Part shown: piece after piece, positions 25,509 to 33,569 of the stretch
Layout: every line of letters starts with the position of its first letter
Numbering within the stretch: position 1 is the first letter of the stretch
The notes under the pieces: model-generated
Database searches by the model: none
What the model saw: only the letters and a program-made list of their open reading frames with translations
What the model was told of the DNA's origin: nothing
Assembly (NCBI RefSeq): GCF_000247475.1
Contig: NZ_AHZC01000099.1
Location: forward strand, 1-54,223
DNA length: 54,223 bases
Source of the DNA: Rhizobium sp. PDO1-076
GTDB lineage: Bacteria; Pseudomonadota; Alphaproteobacteria; Rhizobiales; Rhizobiaceae
Reading direction: 5' to 3'
Made by a program: the position numbers and the translations under genes

Positions 25509-27158
25509 TTACTGAGCGAGCTTGGCGGTATAGAAGCTGGCATAGGCGACCCCATTGTAAGTCTCGCCCGTGAGCTTCGGGGACTGGACGTAGATGCGCT
25601 GGACGATCTGCGTGCGGGGAATGAAATAGCCCTGATCCAGGACGTAATGCTGCAACTCTTCGAGCAGGGGGTTGCGCTGCTCGATTGAGGGCGCGCCGGC
25701 AATCTTGTCGCGCAGCTCATTGATCTTCTCGTCGCTCTGACCAAGAGCGAACCAGTTCTCACCATTGTTGGCATCGGTCAGGATGCCAGCGACGGTGCCG
25801 GCGTCGATGAAGCTGCGGGTGACTTCGTAAGCTGGGACTGCCGGACCGCCAAACTTAACCTTCTCGGTGAAGGTAACAACGTCATAGGCGCGGATATCGA
25901 CTTTCCAACCGATCTTGCCGAGTTGCTGGGAGATCAGCTCGTCGACGGCCTTGGCGGTGGCCAGGTAGGGATTGGAGTGCAAGGTCAGTTGCAGCGGCTT
26001 GCCATCCTTCACGCGGATGCCGTCGGCGCCCTTGGTCCAGCCTGCCTGGTCAAGAAGCTTTTCGGCCTTGGCCGGATCATAGGCGAGAAGTGCGCTCTGG
26101 TCGGTCGCACCGGGGACATTGGCCTGGATGAAGGAGGTCGGCAGCTTCCAGTCGGGGGTATAGACTGTATCGATGATTTCCTGTCGGTTGATGCCGGCCT
26201 GCAGCGCCTGGCGCACCTTCACGTCGTTGTAGGGCTCTAGCTTGGTGTTGACGGCCCAGCCATTGACGAAGCCGAGATAACGCGGCGTGGCGACGGTGAA
26301 GCCCTCTTCCTTGATCGACTTCAGCTCCTGGGGCGAGGCATTGTATGCGACGTCCGCCTGGCCGGACTGGACGGCGGAGACGCGCAGGGATGGCTCTGTG
26401 ACCAGCTTATAGGTGATGCTGTCGAGGTGGGCCGGGCCTGTTTGTCCCACAGCCGCCGGACCCCAGTTATAATCCTTCCGCTTGACCAGCTTGACGTAGT
26501 CGCCTTCTTTCCAGGCCTCGACGACATAGGGGCCGCTGCCTGAGGTCTTGCTCAGGTCTGCCTGCTCCGATGCAGGCTGTGCCAGCGTCTTGGGGGAAAT
26601 CAGAATGGACCCGTGATAGCCAAGGGTCGGGATGAAGCCGAGGGTCGGCTTCTTGAAGGAGACCTTCACAGTCTTCGCATCAACGACTTCTGCATGGTCA
26701 TAGGTCTTAGGGAACAGGCCGATCGGATTGATGCCCTCGGCTTTGCGACCGGCATACCAGATGTCGAGGTTGGCGACGACCGCCGTCGCGTCGAGCGGGG
26801 TACCATCGGAAAAGGTCACGCCCTCCTTGAGGTGAAGGGTAAATTGAGTTGCCTCGGCGTTCTGCTCCCAGCTTTCGGCCAACCAGGGGCTGACCTTGCC
26901 CTCTGCGTCGACATAAACGAGCTTGTCCGCGACATGCCCCCAGATGTGCCCCTGGAAGCTGGAAATCGCGCTGTTGTTCGGGATCCAGGTGTTGCCCAGG
27001 GAATCGATCAGGAAGACGATATCTCCACCATCTTGCGCGTCATCGGCGAAAACAGGGACGGCCGCTGCAGATGCCATCATATTGGCGGCGATGAGGGCTG
27101 AACCCGCGAGCAGGAGATGGCGTCGGGAAATCGAGAACACGCGTTGACGAAATGTCAT
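25509..27158 (-). CDS. ABC transporter substrate-binding protein, family 5 (DppA/OppA type)
   Basis: 549-residue periplasmic binding protein. The signal peptide carries a twin-arginine motif (SRRHLLLAG) and probably ends near VFA-DDA, so export by Tat is likely. The mature part shows family-5 landmarks: LAESWEQNAEATQFTLHLKE, VTFSDGTPLDATAVV and SGPYVVEAWKEGDYV. It delivers its ligand to the DppBC-like permeases that follow. Ligand unknown. The gene has a long leader of about 250 bases, with a TCTA-N9-TAGA element at its upstream end (27407-27423). Confidence 0.9.
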   Translation of the reverse strand: MTFRQRVFSISRRHLLLAGSALIAANMMASAAAVPVFADDAQDGGDIVFLIDSLGNTWIPNNSAISSFQGHIWGHVADKLVYVDAEGKVSPWLAESWEQNAEATQFTLHLKEGVTFSDGTPLDATAVVANLDIWYAGRKAEGINPIGLFPKTYDHAEVVDAKTVKVSFKKPTLGFIPTLGYHGSILISPKTLAQPASEQADLSKTSGSGPYVVEAWKEGDYVKLVKRKDYNWGPAAVGQTGPAHLDSITYKLVTEPSLRVSAVQSGQADVAYNASPQELKSIKEEGFTVATPRYLGFVNGWAVNTKLEPYNDVKVRQALQAGINRQEIIDTVYTPDWKLPTSFIQANVPGATDQSALLAYDPAKAEKLLDQAGWTKGADGIRVKDGKPLQLTLHSNPYLATAKAVDELISQQLGKIGWKVDIRAYDVVTFTEKVKFGGPAVPAYEVTRSFIDAGTVAGILTDANNGENWFALGQSDEKINELRDKIAGAPSIEQRNPLLEELQHYVLDQGYFIPRTQIVQRIYVQSPKLTGETYNGVAYASFYTAKLAQ

Positions 27159-27406
27159 GTGATAGGTCCTAGGGCTTGGTTACTGTCAATGTGGAGTGTT
27201 GAAGGGGAGCGCCATGCCGAGAACGCTGTACTCGGTGCCTGAGTGCCAATGGCCGTCGTTTTCGTGACGGCAATGCCGACTTCAGTCGCGGCGACAAACT
27301 CGATGGTGGGTGTGAGCGGTCATGGATCCCTCGTTCGGATGATTGGCAATGATCATGCTCAAGGTAGCGGTCCAGTCGTCCAAAGAGAAAGACTGGTTAT
27401 TCTTTG

Positions 27407-27423
27407 TCTAGTAATTTGGTAGA
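27407..27423 (-). promoter_or_regulatory. Candidate operator, TCTA-N9-TAGA (site 3)
   Basis: TCTAGTAATTTGGTAGA is a perfect match to the TCTA-N9-TAGA pattern. It is followed by ATTTATTC, as at site 2 (which has AAATTTATTC). It lies 249 bases upstream of the dpp-like binding-protein gene, further than at the other operons. A TAATT-N6-AATTTA inverted repeat also overlaps it. Confidence 0.6.
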
Positions 27424-27638
27424 ATTTATTCCTGAATTCGCTGCAGGGTTTGGGACATGCTTGTCGCCTGCGCGTGGAGCCCTTTGGCCGGCATGCGTCG
27501 TCGCCTTCACAGGCCGGCCGCCAATGGCACGCCGTCATGAGTGGTTTCCGCTCATGAGAAACCGGTTGTCGTCAGCCAGATGCCGCGCTGTTCTGCGACC
27601 GGACGTCTGGGACAATGCGGCCACCGGCCTCCGGACAC

Positions 27639-27675
27639 AAAAAAAGCGGGACAGTCCGACTGGACCGCCCCGCCT
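27639..27675 (-). terminator. Rho-independent terminator of metY
   Basis: Read on the minus strand, a GC-rich stem with arms around GCGGGGCGGTCC and GGACTGTCCCGC, broken by a small mismatch and with an AGTC loop, is followed directly by seven T residues (27645-27639). It lies 28 bases after the metY stop, the expected place and polarity for an intrinsic terminator. Confidence 0.85.
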
Positions 27676-27702
27676 GAAACCGAGAGTGATGCGCCGCTTT
27701 TG

Positions 27703-29016
27703 TTATTCAGCCGCCGCCTTGAAGGCTTCGGTGGCGGCGAGGCCGCGTTCGAGATCTGCCAGGATGTCATCGATGTGCTCGATGCCCACCGAGAGGCGGA
27801 CGTAGCCCGGCGTGACGCCCGTCTTCAGCTGATCTTCGGCGGTTAGCTGCGAATGGGTGGTCGAGGCCGGGTGGATGGCGAGGCTGCGGGCATCGCCGAT
27901 ATTGGCGACGTGGTAGTGCAGTTCCAGCGCATCGATGAAACGGCGACCGGCGTCACGGCCGGCCTTCAGTTCGAAACCGACCAGACCGCCATAACCGCCG
28001 GTCAGATATTTGTCCGCCCGTTCGCGCGCGGTTCCGGACTGCAGGCCCGGATAGATGACGCGGCTGACTTCGGGGCGCTTTTGAAGAAATTCGGCGACCT
28101 TCTGCGCATTGCTGCTGTGGCGCTCGATGCGCAGCGGCAGGGTTTCGATGCCCTGCAGCGTCAGGAAAGAATTGAACGGCGACTGGGATGCGCCGAGGTC
28201 TCGCAGCAGCGTCGTTCGTGCCTTGATGATGTAAGCAACGGGGCCGATTGCCTTGGTGGCCTCTACCCAGACGGCGCCGTGATAGCTCGGATCGGGCGAA
28301 TTGAGCGCCGGCTGACGGCTTCCGGCCGCTTCCCAGTCGAAATTGCCGCCATCGATGATAGCGCCACCGATCGAAGAGCCATGGCCGCCGATATATTTCG
28401 TGGTCGAGTAGACCACCACGGCTGCCCCGTGGTCGAATGGGCGGGCGAGCAGCGGCGCTGCCGTATTGTCGACAATCAGCGGGATGCCCAGCTTGCGGCC
28501 GATGGCGGCCACTTCCGCGATCGGGAACACCTGTAGCTTCGGATTGGGCAATGTCTCTGCATAGTAAGCGCGCGTGCGATCATCCGTGGCGCGGGCAAAG
28601 GCTTCAGGGTCCTGGGGATCGACGAACCGGACCTCAATGCCCTGGTCCTTCAGCGTGTTGGCGAAGAGGTTCCAGGTGCCGCCGTAGAGATCGGTCGAGC
28701 TGACGATGTTGTCGCCGGCCTTGGCGAGGTTCTGGACTGCGAAGGCCGAGGCCGCCTGGCCGGAGGCGAGCACGAGGGCTGCGGCACCGCCTTCGAGGGC
28801 CGCGAGACGCTGCTCCAACACGTCATTGGTCGGGTTGCCGATGCGGGTATAGATGGGGCCGAGTTCCTCAAGCGCGAAGAGCCGCGTTGCATGGTCGGCG
28901 TTCTGGAACTGGAAGGAGGTCGTCTGATAGATCGGCGGCTGGACCGCGCCCGTTGTCGGATCGGCACGCCAGCCGGCATGCAGCGCCAGCGTTTCGCTGT
29001 TGGTGCTTTTGGTCAT
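27703..29016 (-). CDS. metY: O-acetylhomoserine sulfhydrylase (MetY), PLP enzyme
   Basis: 437-residue cytoplasmic enzyme of the Cys/Met gamma-family. It joins sulfide (or methanethiol) to O-acetylhomoserine to give homocysteine (or methionine). Visible landmarks: ETLALHAGWRADPTTGAVQPPIYQTTS start, YTRIGNPTNDVLEQRLA, SGQAASAFAVQNL, the cofactor-binding aspartate in IVDNTAAP and the PLP lysine K207 in VVYSTTKYIGGHG. The length and the insert after TRIGNPT fit MetY rather than the shorter MetB/MetZ. The ATG at 29016 is chosen over an upstream in-frame extension because of its family N terminus and a GAGGAGTGAGG ribosome-binding region. Single-gene unit with its own terminator; it would fix sulfide released by the desulfurising enzymes around it. 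Confidence 0.93.
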   Translation of the reverse strand: MTKSTNSETLALHAGWRADPTTGAVQPPIYQTTSFQFQNADHATRLFALEELGPIYTRIGNPTNDVLEQRLAALEGGAAALVLASGQAASAFAVQNLAKAGDNIVSSTDLYGGTWNLFANTLKDQGIEVRFVDPQDPEAFARATDDRTRAYYAETLPNPKLQVFPIAEVAAIGRKLGIPLIVDNTAAPLLARPFDHGAAVVVYSTTKYIGGHGSSIGGAIIDGGNFDWEAAGSRQPALNSPDPSYHGAVWVEATKAIGPVAYIIKARTTLLRDLGASQSPFNSFLTLQGIETLPLRIERHSSNAQKVAEFLQKRPEVSRVIYPGLQSGTARERADKYLTGGYGGLVGFELKAGRDAGRRFIDALELHYHVANIGDARSLAIHPASTTHSQLTAEDQLKTGVTPGYVRLSVGIEHIDDILADLERGLAATEAFKAAAE

Positions 29017-29074
29017 TGTCCTCACTCCTCGTGTTGGCTGCCGTCGCAATTCCTTCTGGAAGGCAGCATGTGAT

Positions 29075-29108
29075 GGATCTGTATCCGGCCATGCCGAGAT
29101 TCAGATCC
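29075..29108 (-). promoter_or_regulatory. Hairpin in the metY leader
   Basis: GGATCTG at 29075-29081 pairs perfectly with CAGATCC at 29102-29108, and inside it CGGC-CAT-GCCG forms a second short stem with internal loops between. It lies 59-92 bases upstream of the metY ATG. The position suits a leader RNA structure or an operator. It does not match the SAM-II riboswitch consensus that often precedes met genes in Rhizobiales. Confidence 0.45.
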
Positions 29109-29227
29109 GATAGATACACGATAAGGTAGATGATAATTTCTATAGACATTAATCATTGCGAAAGAGGAAGCTTCCGGGAAAAATCCTACCCTTTGCTGCG
29201 GCGAAACGAACGGACCATTTCAGCCGA

Positions 29228-30043
29228 CTATTTGAGGCCGCCATGGGCGAGGCCCGCCACGAGATAACGTTGCAGGAAAAGGGCGACCACATAGACTGGC
29301 GCAATGCCGGCGAGTGACGCTGCTGCCATCTGGCCGAAGTTCACCAGGCGATCGCCCTGGAAGAGGGAGATGCCGACCGGAAGCGTGCGGGTCTCGTCCG
29401 AGAAGGTGAACGCGGAGGCGAAGAGGAATTCATTATAGGCGAGCACCGAGACGATAATGAGCGTGGCGACGATCCCGGGCGCGATGATCGGTATGACGAT
29501 GTGGATCAGAATGCGAAGCGGCCCGGCGCCATCGAGGGCTGCCGCCTGTTCGATCTCAAGTGGCATCCTTCTGAGGAAGGGCGTGAGCAGCCAGAAGGCA
29601 ACGGGGATGTTGGCAAAGCCATAGAGGAGCACGAGGCCGGCATGGGTATTGAGGAGGCCGATCGTCTTGAGCAGATAGAACAACGGAATGAGGGCGACGA
29701 TCGGTGGCGCCATGTAGCTTGAGAGCGTCAGGTCAGCCAGCCATTTGCCGCCAATCCCGAGACGCAGCACCGCATAGGCCGCCGGCAGCGTCAGGAGCAG
29801 TGTCAGCGCACCTGCCAGCAGGGAGATCGCGACCGAGTTGACGATGAAGGTTGACAGATGCGCCGCTTCGAAGGCTGCCGGCCAGTTGTCGAGTGTCGGG
29901 CTCGTCGGCAGGAACTGACCGCTGAGTATGTCGTCCTGCGTCTTGAACGAAACCGAGACGAGGTAGGCGATCGGCAGGGTGAAGAAGATCAAGATCGGTG
30001 CGGTTGCTGCCGCGAGGCGGATATTGGCGGACGAGATGCTCAT
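29228..30043 (-). CDS. Sugar-type ABC transporter permease (MalG/UgpE-like)
   Basis: 271-residue permease with six hydrophobic segments and the EAA loop EIEQAAALDGAGPLRILIHIVIPIIAPG, typical of the MalG/UgpE half of carbohydrate importers. Its ATG overlaps the stop of the partner permease gene (ATGA at 30040-30043). No ATPase gene follows: the next sequence is the metY leader. The transporter must borrow an MsmK/UgpC-like ATPase from elsewhere, or one was lost. Confidence 0.88.
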   Translation of the reverse strand: MSISSANIRLAAATAPILIFFTLPIAYLVSVSFKTQDDILSGQFLPTSPTLDNWPAAFEAAHLSTFIVNSVAISLLAGALTLLLTLPAAYAVLRLGIGGKWLADLTLSSYMAPPIVALIPLFYLLKTIGLLNTHAGLVLLYGFANIPVAFWLLTPFLRRMPLEIEQAAALDGAGPLRILIHIVIPIIAPGIVATLIIVSVLAYNEFLFASAFTFSDETRTLPVGISLFQGDRLVNFGQMAAASLAGIAPVYVVALFLQRYLVAGLAHGGLK

Positions 30044-30981
30044 GCATCCTTCCTTTCCAGATGCTGGTGCAGGCGGATGACGGGCCAGAGCACGAGGCCG
30101 ATGACGAGGCTGTAGATGAGCGTCTCGGCTGCGGCGTGCGCGACGTCGAACTGCTCGAGCGCTCTCCGATAGATGGAGAATCCCGTCGTCGTGGTGGCAA
30201 AGCCTGGACCGCCGAAGGTAAGAACATAGACGAGGTCGAAGAGCTTAAACGACAGGATCAGCTTCAAGAGATAGATCGAGGAGAGGGGGGCTGCAACCAG
30301 GGGCAGGGTGATGTGCCAGAGGCGTTGCAGCGGCGAGGCGCCGTCTACGATCGCGGCTTCATGGACGCCCTCAGGTATGGTCGAGAGGGCTGCGAAGCTC
30401 AGGATGACGATGAAGGGAGTCCATTGCCAGATGTCGGCAACGGCGATTGCGATCCAGGCGAGCACGGGATCTCCGAGAATGCTGATGGGGGCGGAGATGA
30501 GGCCCAAATCAAGCAGGACGCCGTTCAGGAGGCCGCCGGCCGGAGCGAGGATGAGTTTCCATGCAATCCCGACCATCACGGGCGGTGTCATTAGGGGCAG
30601 CAGGATCAGGCTCACCAGAAATCGGCCAGCCTTCAAGAGCTGGGTGAACAGGAGCGCGATCAGGAAGCCGAGCACCAGTTGGATGCTCGCTGTCACAAAG
30701 GCGTAAGTGATGCTCTTGGCCATGGAGGTCAGGAACAGCGGGTCCTGCAGCACGGCGAGTATGGGTTTCAGCCCGACGAAGTCGCGGAAGGGCTTGCCGA
30801 GCGTGCTTTTGCTGAGCGCAAGCGCGATCAGGAACAGTGTCGGATAAACCAGGGTGACCGCAAGTCCGAGCAGGATCGGTGAGATCCACAGCCAGCGGCC
30901 GAGGCGCTGGAAAGCCAGTCGTCCATCCTTAAATGCCAAGTCCGCCGGTCTCTGGCCGAGAGATAGGTCTATCGCTGTCAT
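30040..30981 (-). CDS. Sugar-type ABC transporter permease (MalF/UgpA-like)
   Basis: 313-residue permease with six helices, the RLGRWLWISPILLGLAVTL start common in UgpA/LacF proteins and the EAA loop of the form GVHEAAIVDGASPLQRLWHITLP. It follows the binding-protein gene by 117 bases, with a strong hairpin in the gap (31022-31051), and overlaps the MalG-like gene by 4 bases. Ligand class is inferred from family only. Confidence 0.88.
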   Translation of the reverse strand: MTAIDLSLGQRPADLAFKDGRLAFQRLGRWLWISPILLGLAVTLVYPTLFLIALALSKSTLGKPFRDFVGLKPILAVLQDPLFLTSMAKSITYAFVTASIQLVLGFLIALLFTQLLKAGRFLVSLILLPLMTPPVMVGIAWKLILAPAGGLLNGVLLDLGLISAPISILGDPVLAWIAIAVADIWQWTPFIVILSFAALSTIPEGVHEAAIVDGASPLQRLWHITLPLVAAPLSSIYLLKLILSFKLFDLVYVLTFGGPGFATTTTGFSIYRRALEQFDVAHAAAETLIYSLVIGLVLWPVIRLHQHLERKDA

Positions 30982-31021
30982 CGCGTCATGCCTTGCAATT
31001 GTGTCGCCACATCATGGGAAA

Positions 31022-31051
31022 GTGTGCCCCGCGCCGGAGCGGGGGCACACC
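31022..31051 (-). terminator. Hairpin between the sugar binding-protein gene and its permeases
   Basis: GTGTGCCCCGC at about 31023-31033 pairs with GCGGGGGCACAC at about 31039-31050, with one bulged base, and is followed on the minus strand by TTTCCC. It lies 49-76 bases after the binding-protein stop and before the permease start. It probably acts as a partial terminator or 3'-end stabiliser, giving more binding protein than permease. Confidence 0.65.
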
Positions 31052-31098
31052 TGTCGATCCTTCAACGCCGCTTCGCCAGCCTTGTGCGGCTCCAAAGG

Positions 31099-32439
31099 TC
31101 AGCCATTGGCCCCGATGATGTCTGTCCAGGCCTTGTGAGCATCGGCGATCGCCTGCTCGGCGCTCTTTGTCCCGGCGAGCGCAAGAGCCAGTTCGTCCGT
31201 CAGCGTATTTTCGAGCTTTGGCGCGTAGACGGCGGTCGGCCAGGCGAGGCTGCTTTCGAGCGCGCCGTCGTCAAGCAGCGGCTGGACGAGCGGCTGGAAG
31301 GCCTTGAACTTCTCCGACTTCAGGCCCGATTGGCGTGCGGGGTCGATGCCGGAGCCGGTCAGTGTCAGCAGTTCTTCGTGATAGTCCTTGCCGGTGGCCA
31401 GCTTGATCAGTTCCCAGGCGACATCCTTGTTCTTTGAGCCGGAGGTGATGGCGAAACCGAAACCGGCATTGAACGCAAGCCGCGGCGTCTTGTTGGCGCC
31501 GCCGACCGGGATGCGGGTCACACCCCATTTGTCGACGATTTTCGAGCCCTTCGGATCCTGGGCATAGCCGCCGAGGTCCGTCCAGAAGTCGATCTGTGCT
31601 GCCTTGCCGTTGAGAAAGGCCGGGAGACCTTCCTCGAAGCGGGTCTCGAGCGGTGTCGGCAGCGCATGCGGCGCACTGGCCAGAAGCGATTTCAGCGCTT
31701 CGACCGCTTCCGCGCTGTCGAGGGCAGAGGTGCCATCGTCCTTCAGGAAGTTGCCGCCGAAGCCGGTCAGGCGGTTTGCATAGGTGGAGAGGATGATGAC
31801 CGGGATCTTGGCGCCGAGCACGGCGGCACCATAGATGCCGTTCTTCGATTCCGCTTCGGTAATGACCTTGGCGTTTTCGTTGTATTCGTCCCAGGTCGTC
31901 GGCGGCTTCAGACCGTACCGGTCGAAGAGTTCCTTGTTGTAGAACAGCACGTGGCTATCGCCGTCATAGGGCAGGCCGTAGCGGCGACCTTCATGCAGGG
32001 TGTACTGGTCGTAGATGGTCTGGATATAGTCGTCCGGCTGGATCTCAGCCTTGTCGCGCTCGATCAGATCGGTGACGTCCTCGATCACGCCGTCTTCGGC
32101 GAGCTGGCCCTTATAGGTGTAGAAATAGTCGATGACGTCGAATTCACCTACACCCGACTGGAAGTCGAGGGTCGCCTTCACGCTCACCTGATCATAGGGT
32201 ACCGAAGTCACGTTGACCTTCGCGCCGGTCAACTTCTCGAAGTCCTCGGCTATCTTCTTGCCGGTGACGACATGCGGCTGGATGATCAGCAGGTTGATCG
32301 AGCGTCCTGCAAATTGGTTGCCTGCGGCGAAGGCGGAGGTGAAGATGTTCGGAGAGAGAAGGGGAAGCGCCCCGGTTGCGAGCATCGTCTTCAGGACGGA
32401 GCGGCGGCGATAGGCTTGTTCGATAATGGATTTGGACAT
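31099..32439 (-). CDS. ABC transporter substrate-binding protein, family 1 (sugar type)
   Basis: 446-residue periplasmic binding protein. The leader has a twin-arginine motif (YRRRSVLKTM) and ends near AFA-AGN, suggesting Tat export. The mature protein shows the family-1 pattern: VTGKKIAEDFEKLTGAKVNV, the GEFDVIDYFYTYKGQLAEDG hinge, RYGLPYDGDSHVLFYNKELFD and KPPTTWDEYNENAKVI. Members bind sugars, glycosides or sulfosugars; the ligand cannot be told here. The ATG at 32439 is preferred over an in-frame extension to 32571. A TCTA-N9-TAGA-like element lies 128 bases upstream. Confidence 0.88.
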   Translation of the reverse strand: MSKSIIEQAYRRRSVLKTMLATGALPLLSPNIFTSAFAAGNQFAGRSINLLIIQPHVVTGKKIAEDFEKLTGAKVNVTSVPYDQVSVKATLDFQSGVGEFDVIDYFYTYKGQLAEDGVIEDVTDLIERDKAEIQPDDYIQTIYDQYTLHEGRRYGLPYDGDSHVLFYNKELFDRYGLKPPTTWDEYNENAKVITEAESKNGIYGAAVLGAKIPVIILSTYANRLTGFGGNFLKDDGTSALDSAEAVEALKSLLASAPHALPTPLETRFEEGLPAFLNGKAAQIDFWTDLGGYAQDPKGSKIVDKWGVTRIPVGGANKTPRLAFNAGFGFAITSGSKNKDVAWELIKLATGKDYHEELLTLTGSGIDPARQSGLKSEKFKAFQPLVQPLLDDGALESSLAWPTAVYAPKLENTLTDELALALAGTKSAEQAIADAHKAWTDIIGANG

Positions 32440-32566
32440 CGTAAGATCCTCAAGTGATAGGGGATCGGCTCCGTGTCCGGAGGCGCACTCCTTAGTCCAC
32501 GTCCGAGCCGATGTGACGTCATCATCTCGGTAAAAACCTGCATCGGGAACCAACAGGATTTCAAAA

Positions 32567-32583
32567 TACATAAATTTGGTAGA
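32567..32583 (-). promoter_or_regulatory. Candidate operator, TCTA-N9-TAGA-like (site 4)
   Basis: TACATAAATTTGGTAGA differs from the pattern by one base and has the core TAAATTTGG most often seen. It lies 128 bases upstream of the sugar-type binding-protein gene and 34 bases downstream of the RBBP9-like hydrolase stop. Confidence 0.6.
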
Positions 32584-32616
32584 ATTTGTTTTCTATTAAG
32601 GTGTGCTGCTCGAAAC

Positions 32617-33249
32617 TCAAAGGCGGGCACCTGTCTGCGATGGGGCAGGGCTGGGAACAGAGGCGAGTTTTCGTTCCCTTGACTTTCTAGCGTCGATCTC
32701 GCGTGCCTTGACACTGTTCAGGAGCTGATAGCCGAGTGGCCAACGTCCGTGGCCGCTGAGGATGTTGATGTGCCCTGCGTTCCCCATATCCGCCAGTTCG
32801 CTGCCCCACAGGTTGGCATAGCGCCTTGCTGTCTCAAAACTCATGTAAGGATCGTTGCGGCTGGCAACGACCATGGACGGGAATGGCAGATGTCTGGTCG
32901 GCATGTCGCCGAAGTTGACAATACAGGGATGCAGTTCCTCGACACGATCAAGATCGCATGGAGCTACCAAGAGCGCACCGCGAACCTTGCTGGCCGATGG
33001 GCGGTCAGCGAGGTTCGCGGCGAGGATACAGCCGAGGCTGTGCGCGACGATCCAGACGCCGTCGGAAGAGGTCAGCGCCTGATCCAGTCTGTCCTGCCAG
33101 ACGGTCAGGCGCGGACAGGTCCAGTCATCCTGTTCTATCGCGTGCGCGCTTGGGTTGTCGCGGGTCCAGTGCGACTGCCAGTGACCGTCGCCAGAGCCGT
33201 TGAGGCCGGGAAGAATGAAGGTATCCACGTGACTACGATCTTGCGACAT
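32617..33249 (-). CDS. Alpha/beta hydrolase of the RBBP9/YdeN family
   Basis: 210-residue serine hydrolase. The start FILPGLNGSGDGHWQSHW is the family signature. The nucleophile serine is in VAHSLGC (a modified GxSxG), the acid is probably in SRNDPYM and the histidine in GNAGHIN. The tail is basic. RBBP9/YdeN proteins are small esterases or peptidases; the natural substrate is unknown. Single-gene unit with a perfect TCTA-N9-TAGA element 73 bases upstream, so it appears to belong to the same regulon. It might cleave an ester or amide of an imported sulfur compound, but this is a guess. Confidence 0.8.
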   Translation of the reverse strand: MSQDRSHVDTFILPGLNGSGDGHWQSHWTRDNPSAHAIEQDDWTCPRLTVWQDRLDQALTSSDGVWIVAHSLGCILAANLADRPSASKVRGALLVAPCDLDRVEELHPCIVNFGDMPTRHLPFPSMVVASRNDPYMSFETARRYANLWGSELADMGNAGHINILSGHGRWPLGYQLLNSVKAREIDARKSRERKLASVPSPAPSQTGARL

Positions 33250-33321
33250 CGCTCAGGCTCCAACGCTACGGGTCGAATATCGTGCAGATTCGCCGCGTTG
33301 CGAAGAAACAAGAACCTATTG

Positions 33322-33338
33322 TCTATAAAAATAGTAGA
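33322..33338 (-). promoter_or_regulatory. Candidate operator, TCTA-N9-TAGA (site 5)
   Basis: TCTATAAAAATAGTAGA is a perfect TCTA-N9-TAGA match, 73 bases upstream of the RBBP9-like hydrolase start, in an otherwise AT-rich patch. Confidence 0.6.
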
Positions 33339-33535
33339 TATTATTTCCAGATGGGGCAGCCAGCAGCTCAGCTTGCGGCGGTGGTCATATTCCACAATCC
33401 AGTGATCTCAGGCGAAACGATGCTGCCAAAGCCATCTTTGGAAACATTCCGTTCGTTCTACGGCGCATAAGCAGCAATATTAGAATTTAATTCTGCAAAA
33501 GTGCGCATTTCTTTGGCCTCATACCCCGATCATAG

Positions 33536-33552
33536 TACATTAAATTTGTAGA
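33536..33552 (+). promoter_or_regulatory. Candidate operator, TCTA-N9-TAGA-like (site 6)
   Basis: TACATTAAATTTGTAGA, one base off the pattern. It ends 17 bases before the ATG of the small gene at 33570, directly in front of its GGAG box, so it must overlap the start region of any transcript made there. Confidence 0.55.
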
Positions 33553-33569
33553 AAATGGAGATCGGTGTG

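Larger units (their letters stand above)
27159..27702. other. Intergenic region between metY and the dpp-like operon
   Basis: 544 bases. From high to low coordinates (the direction of transcription) it holds the metY terminator hairpin (27639-27675), GC-rich sequence without a recognisable gene, the AT-rich TCTA-N9-TAGA element (27407-27423), and a 248-base stretch up to the binding-protein start. That leader contains a small CCGAG...CTCGG inverted repeat near 27218-27236. No RNA element of a known class was recognised. Confidence 0.6.
33250..33569. other. Divergent intergenic region with two copies of the regulon element
   Basis: 320 bases between the hydrolase (minus) and a small plus-strand gene. 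It holds site 5 (33322-33338) for the hydrolase and site 6 (33536-33552) close to the small gene, plus an odd palindrome AGAATT-T-AATTCT near 33482-33494. No other coding frame looks real. Confidence 0.55.

Noticed and set aside
29100..29150. Regulon element upstream of metY
   Set aside because: Only a GGTAGA half and scattered TCTATAGA are present; the spacing does not fit the N9 pattern.
29017..29227. SAM-II riboswitch before metY
   Set aside because: The conserved SAM-II bases and pseudoknot pattern were looked for and not found.
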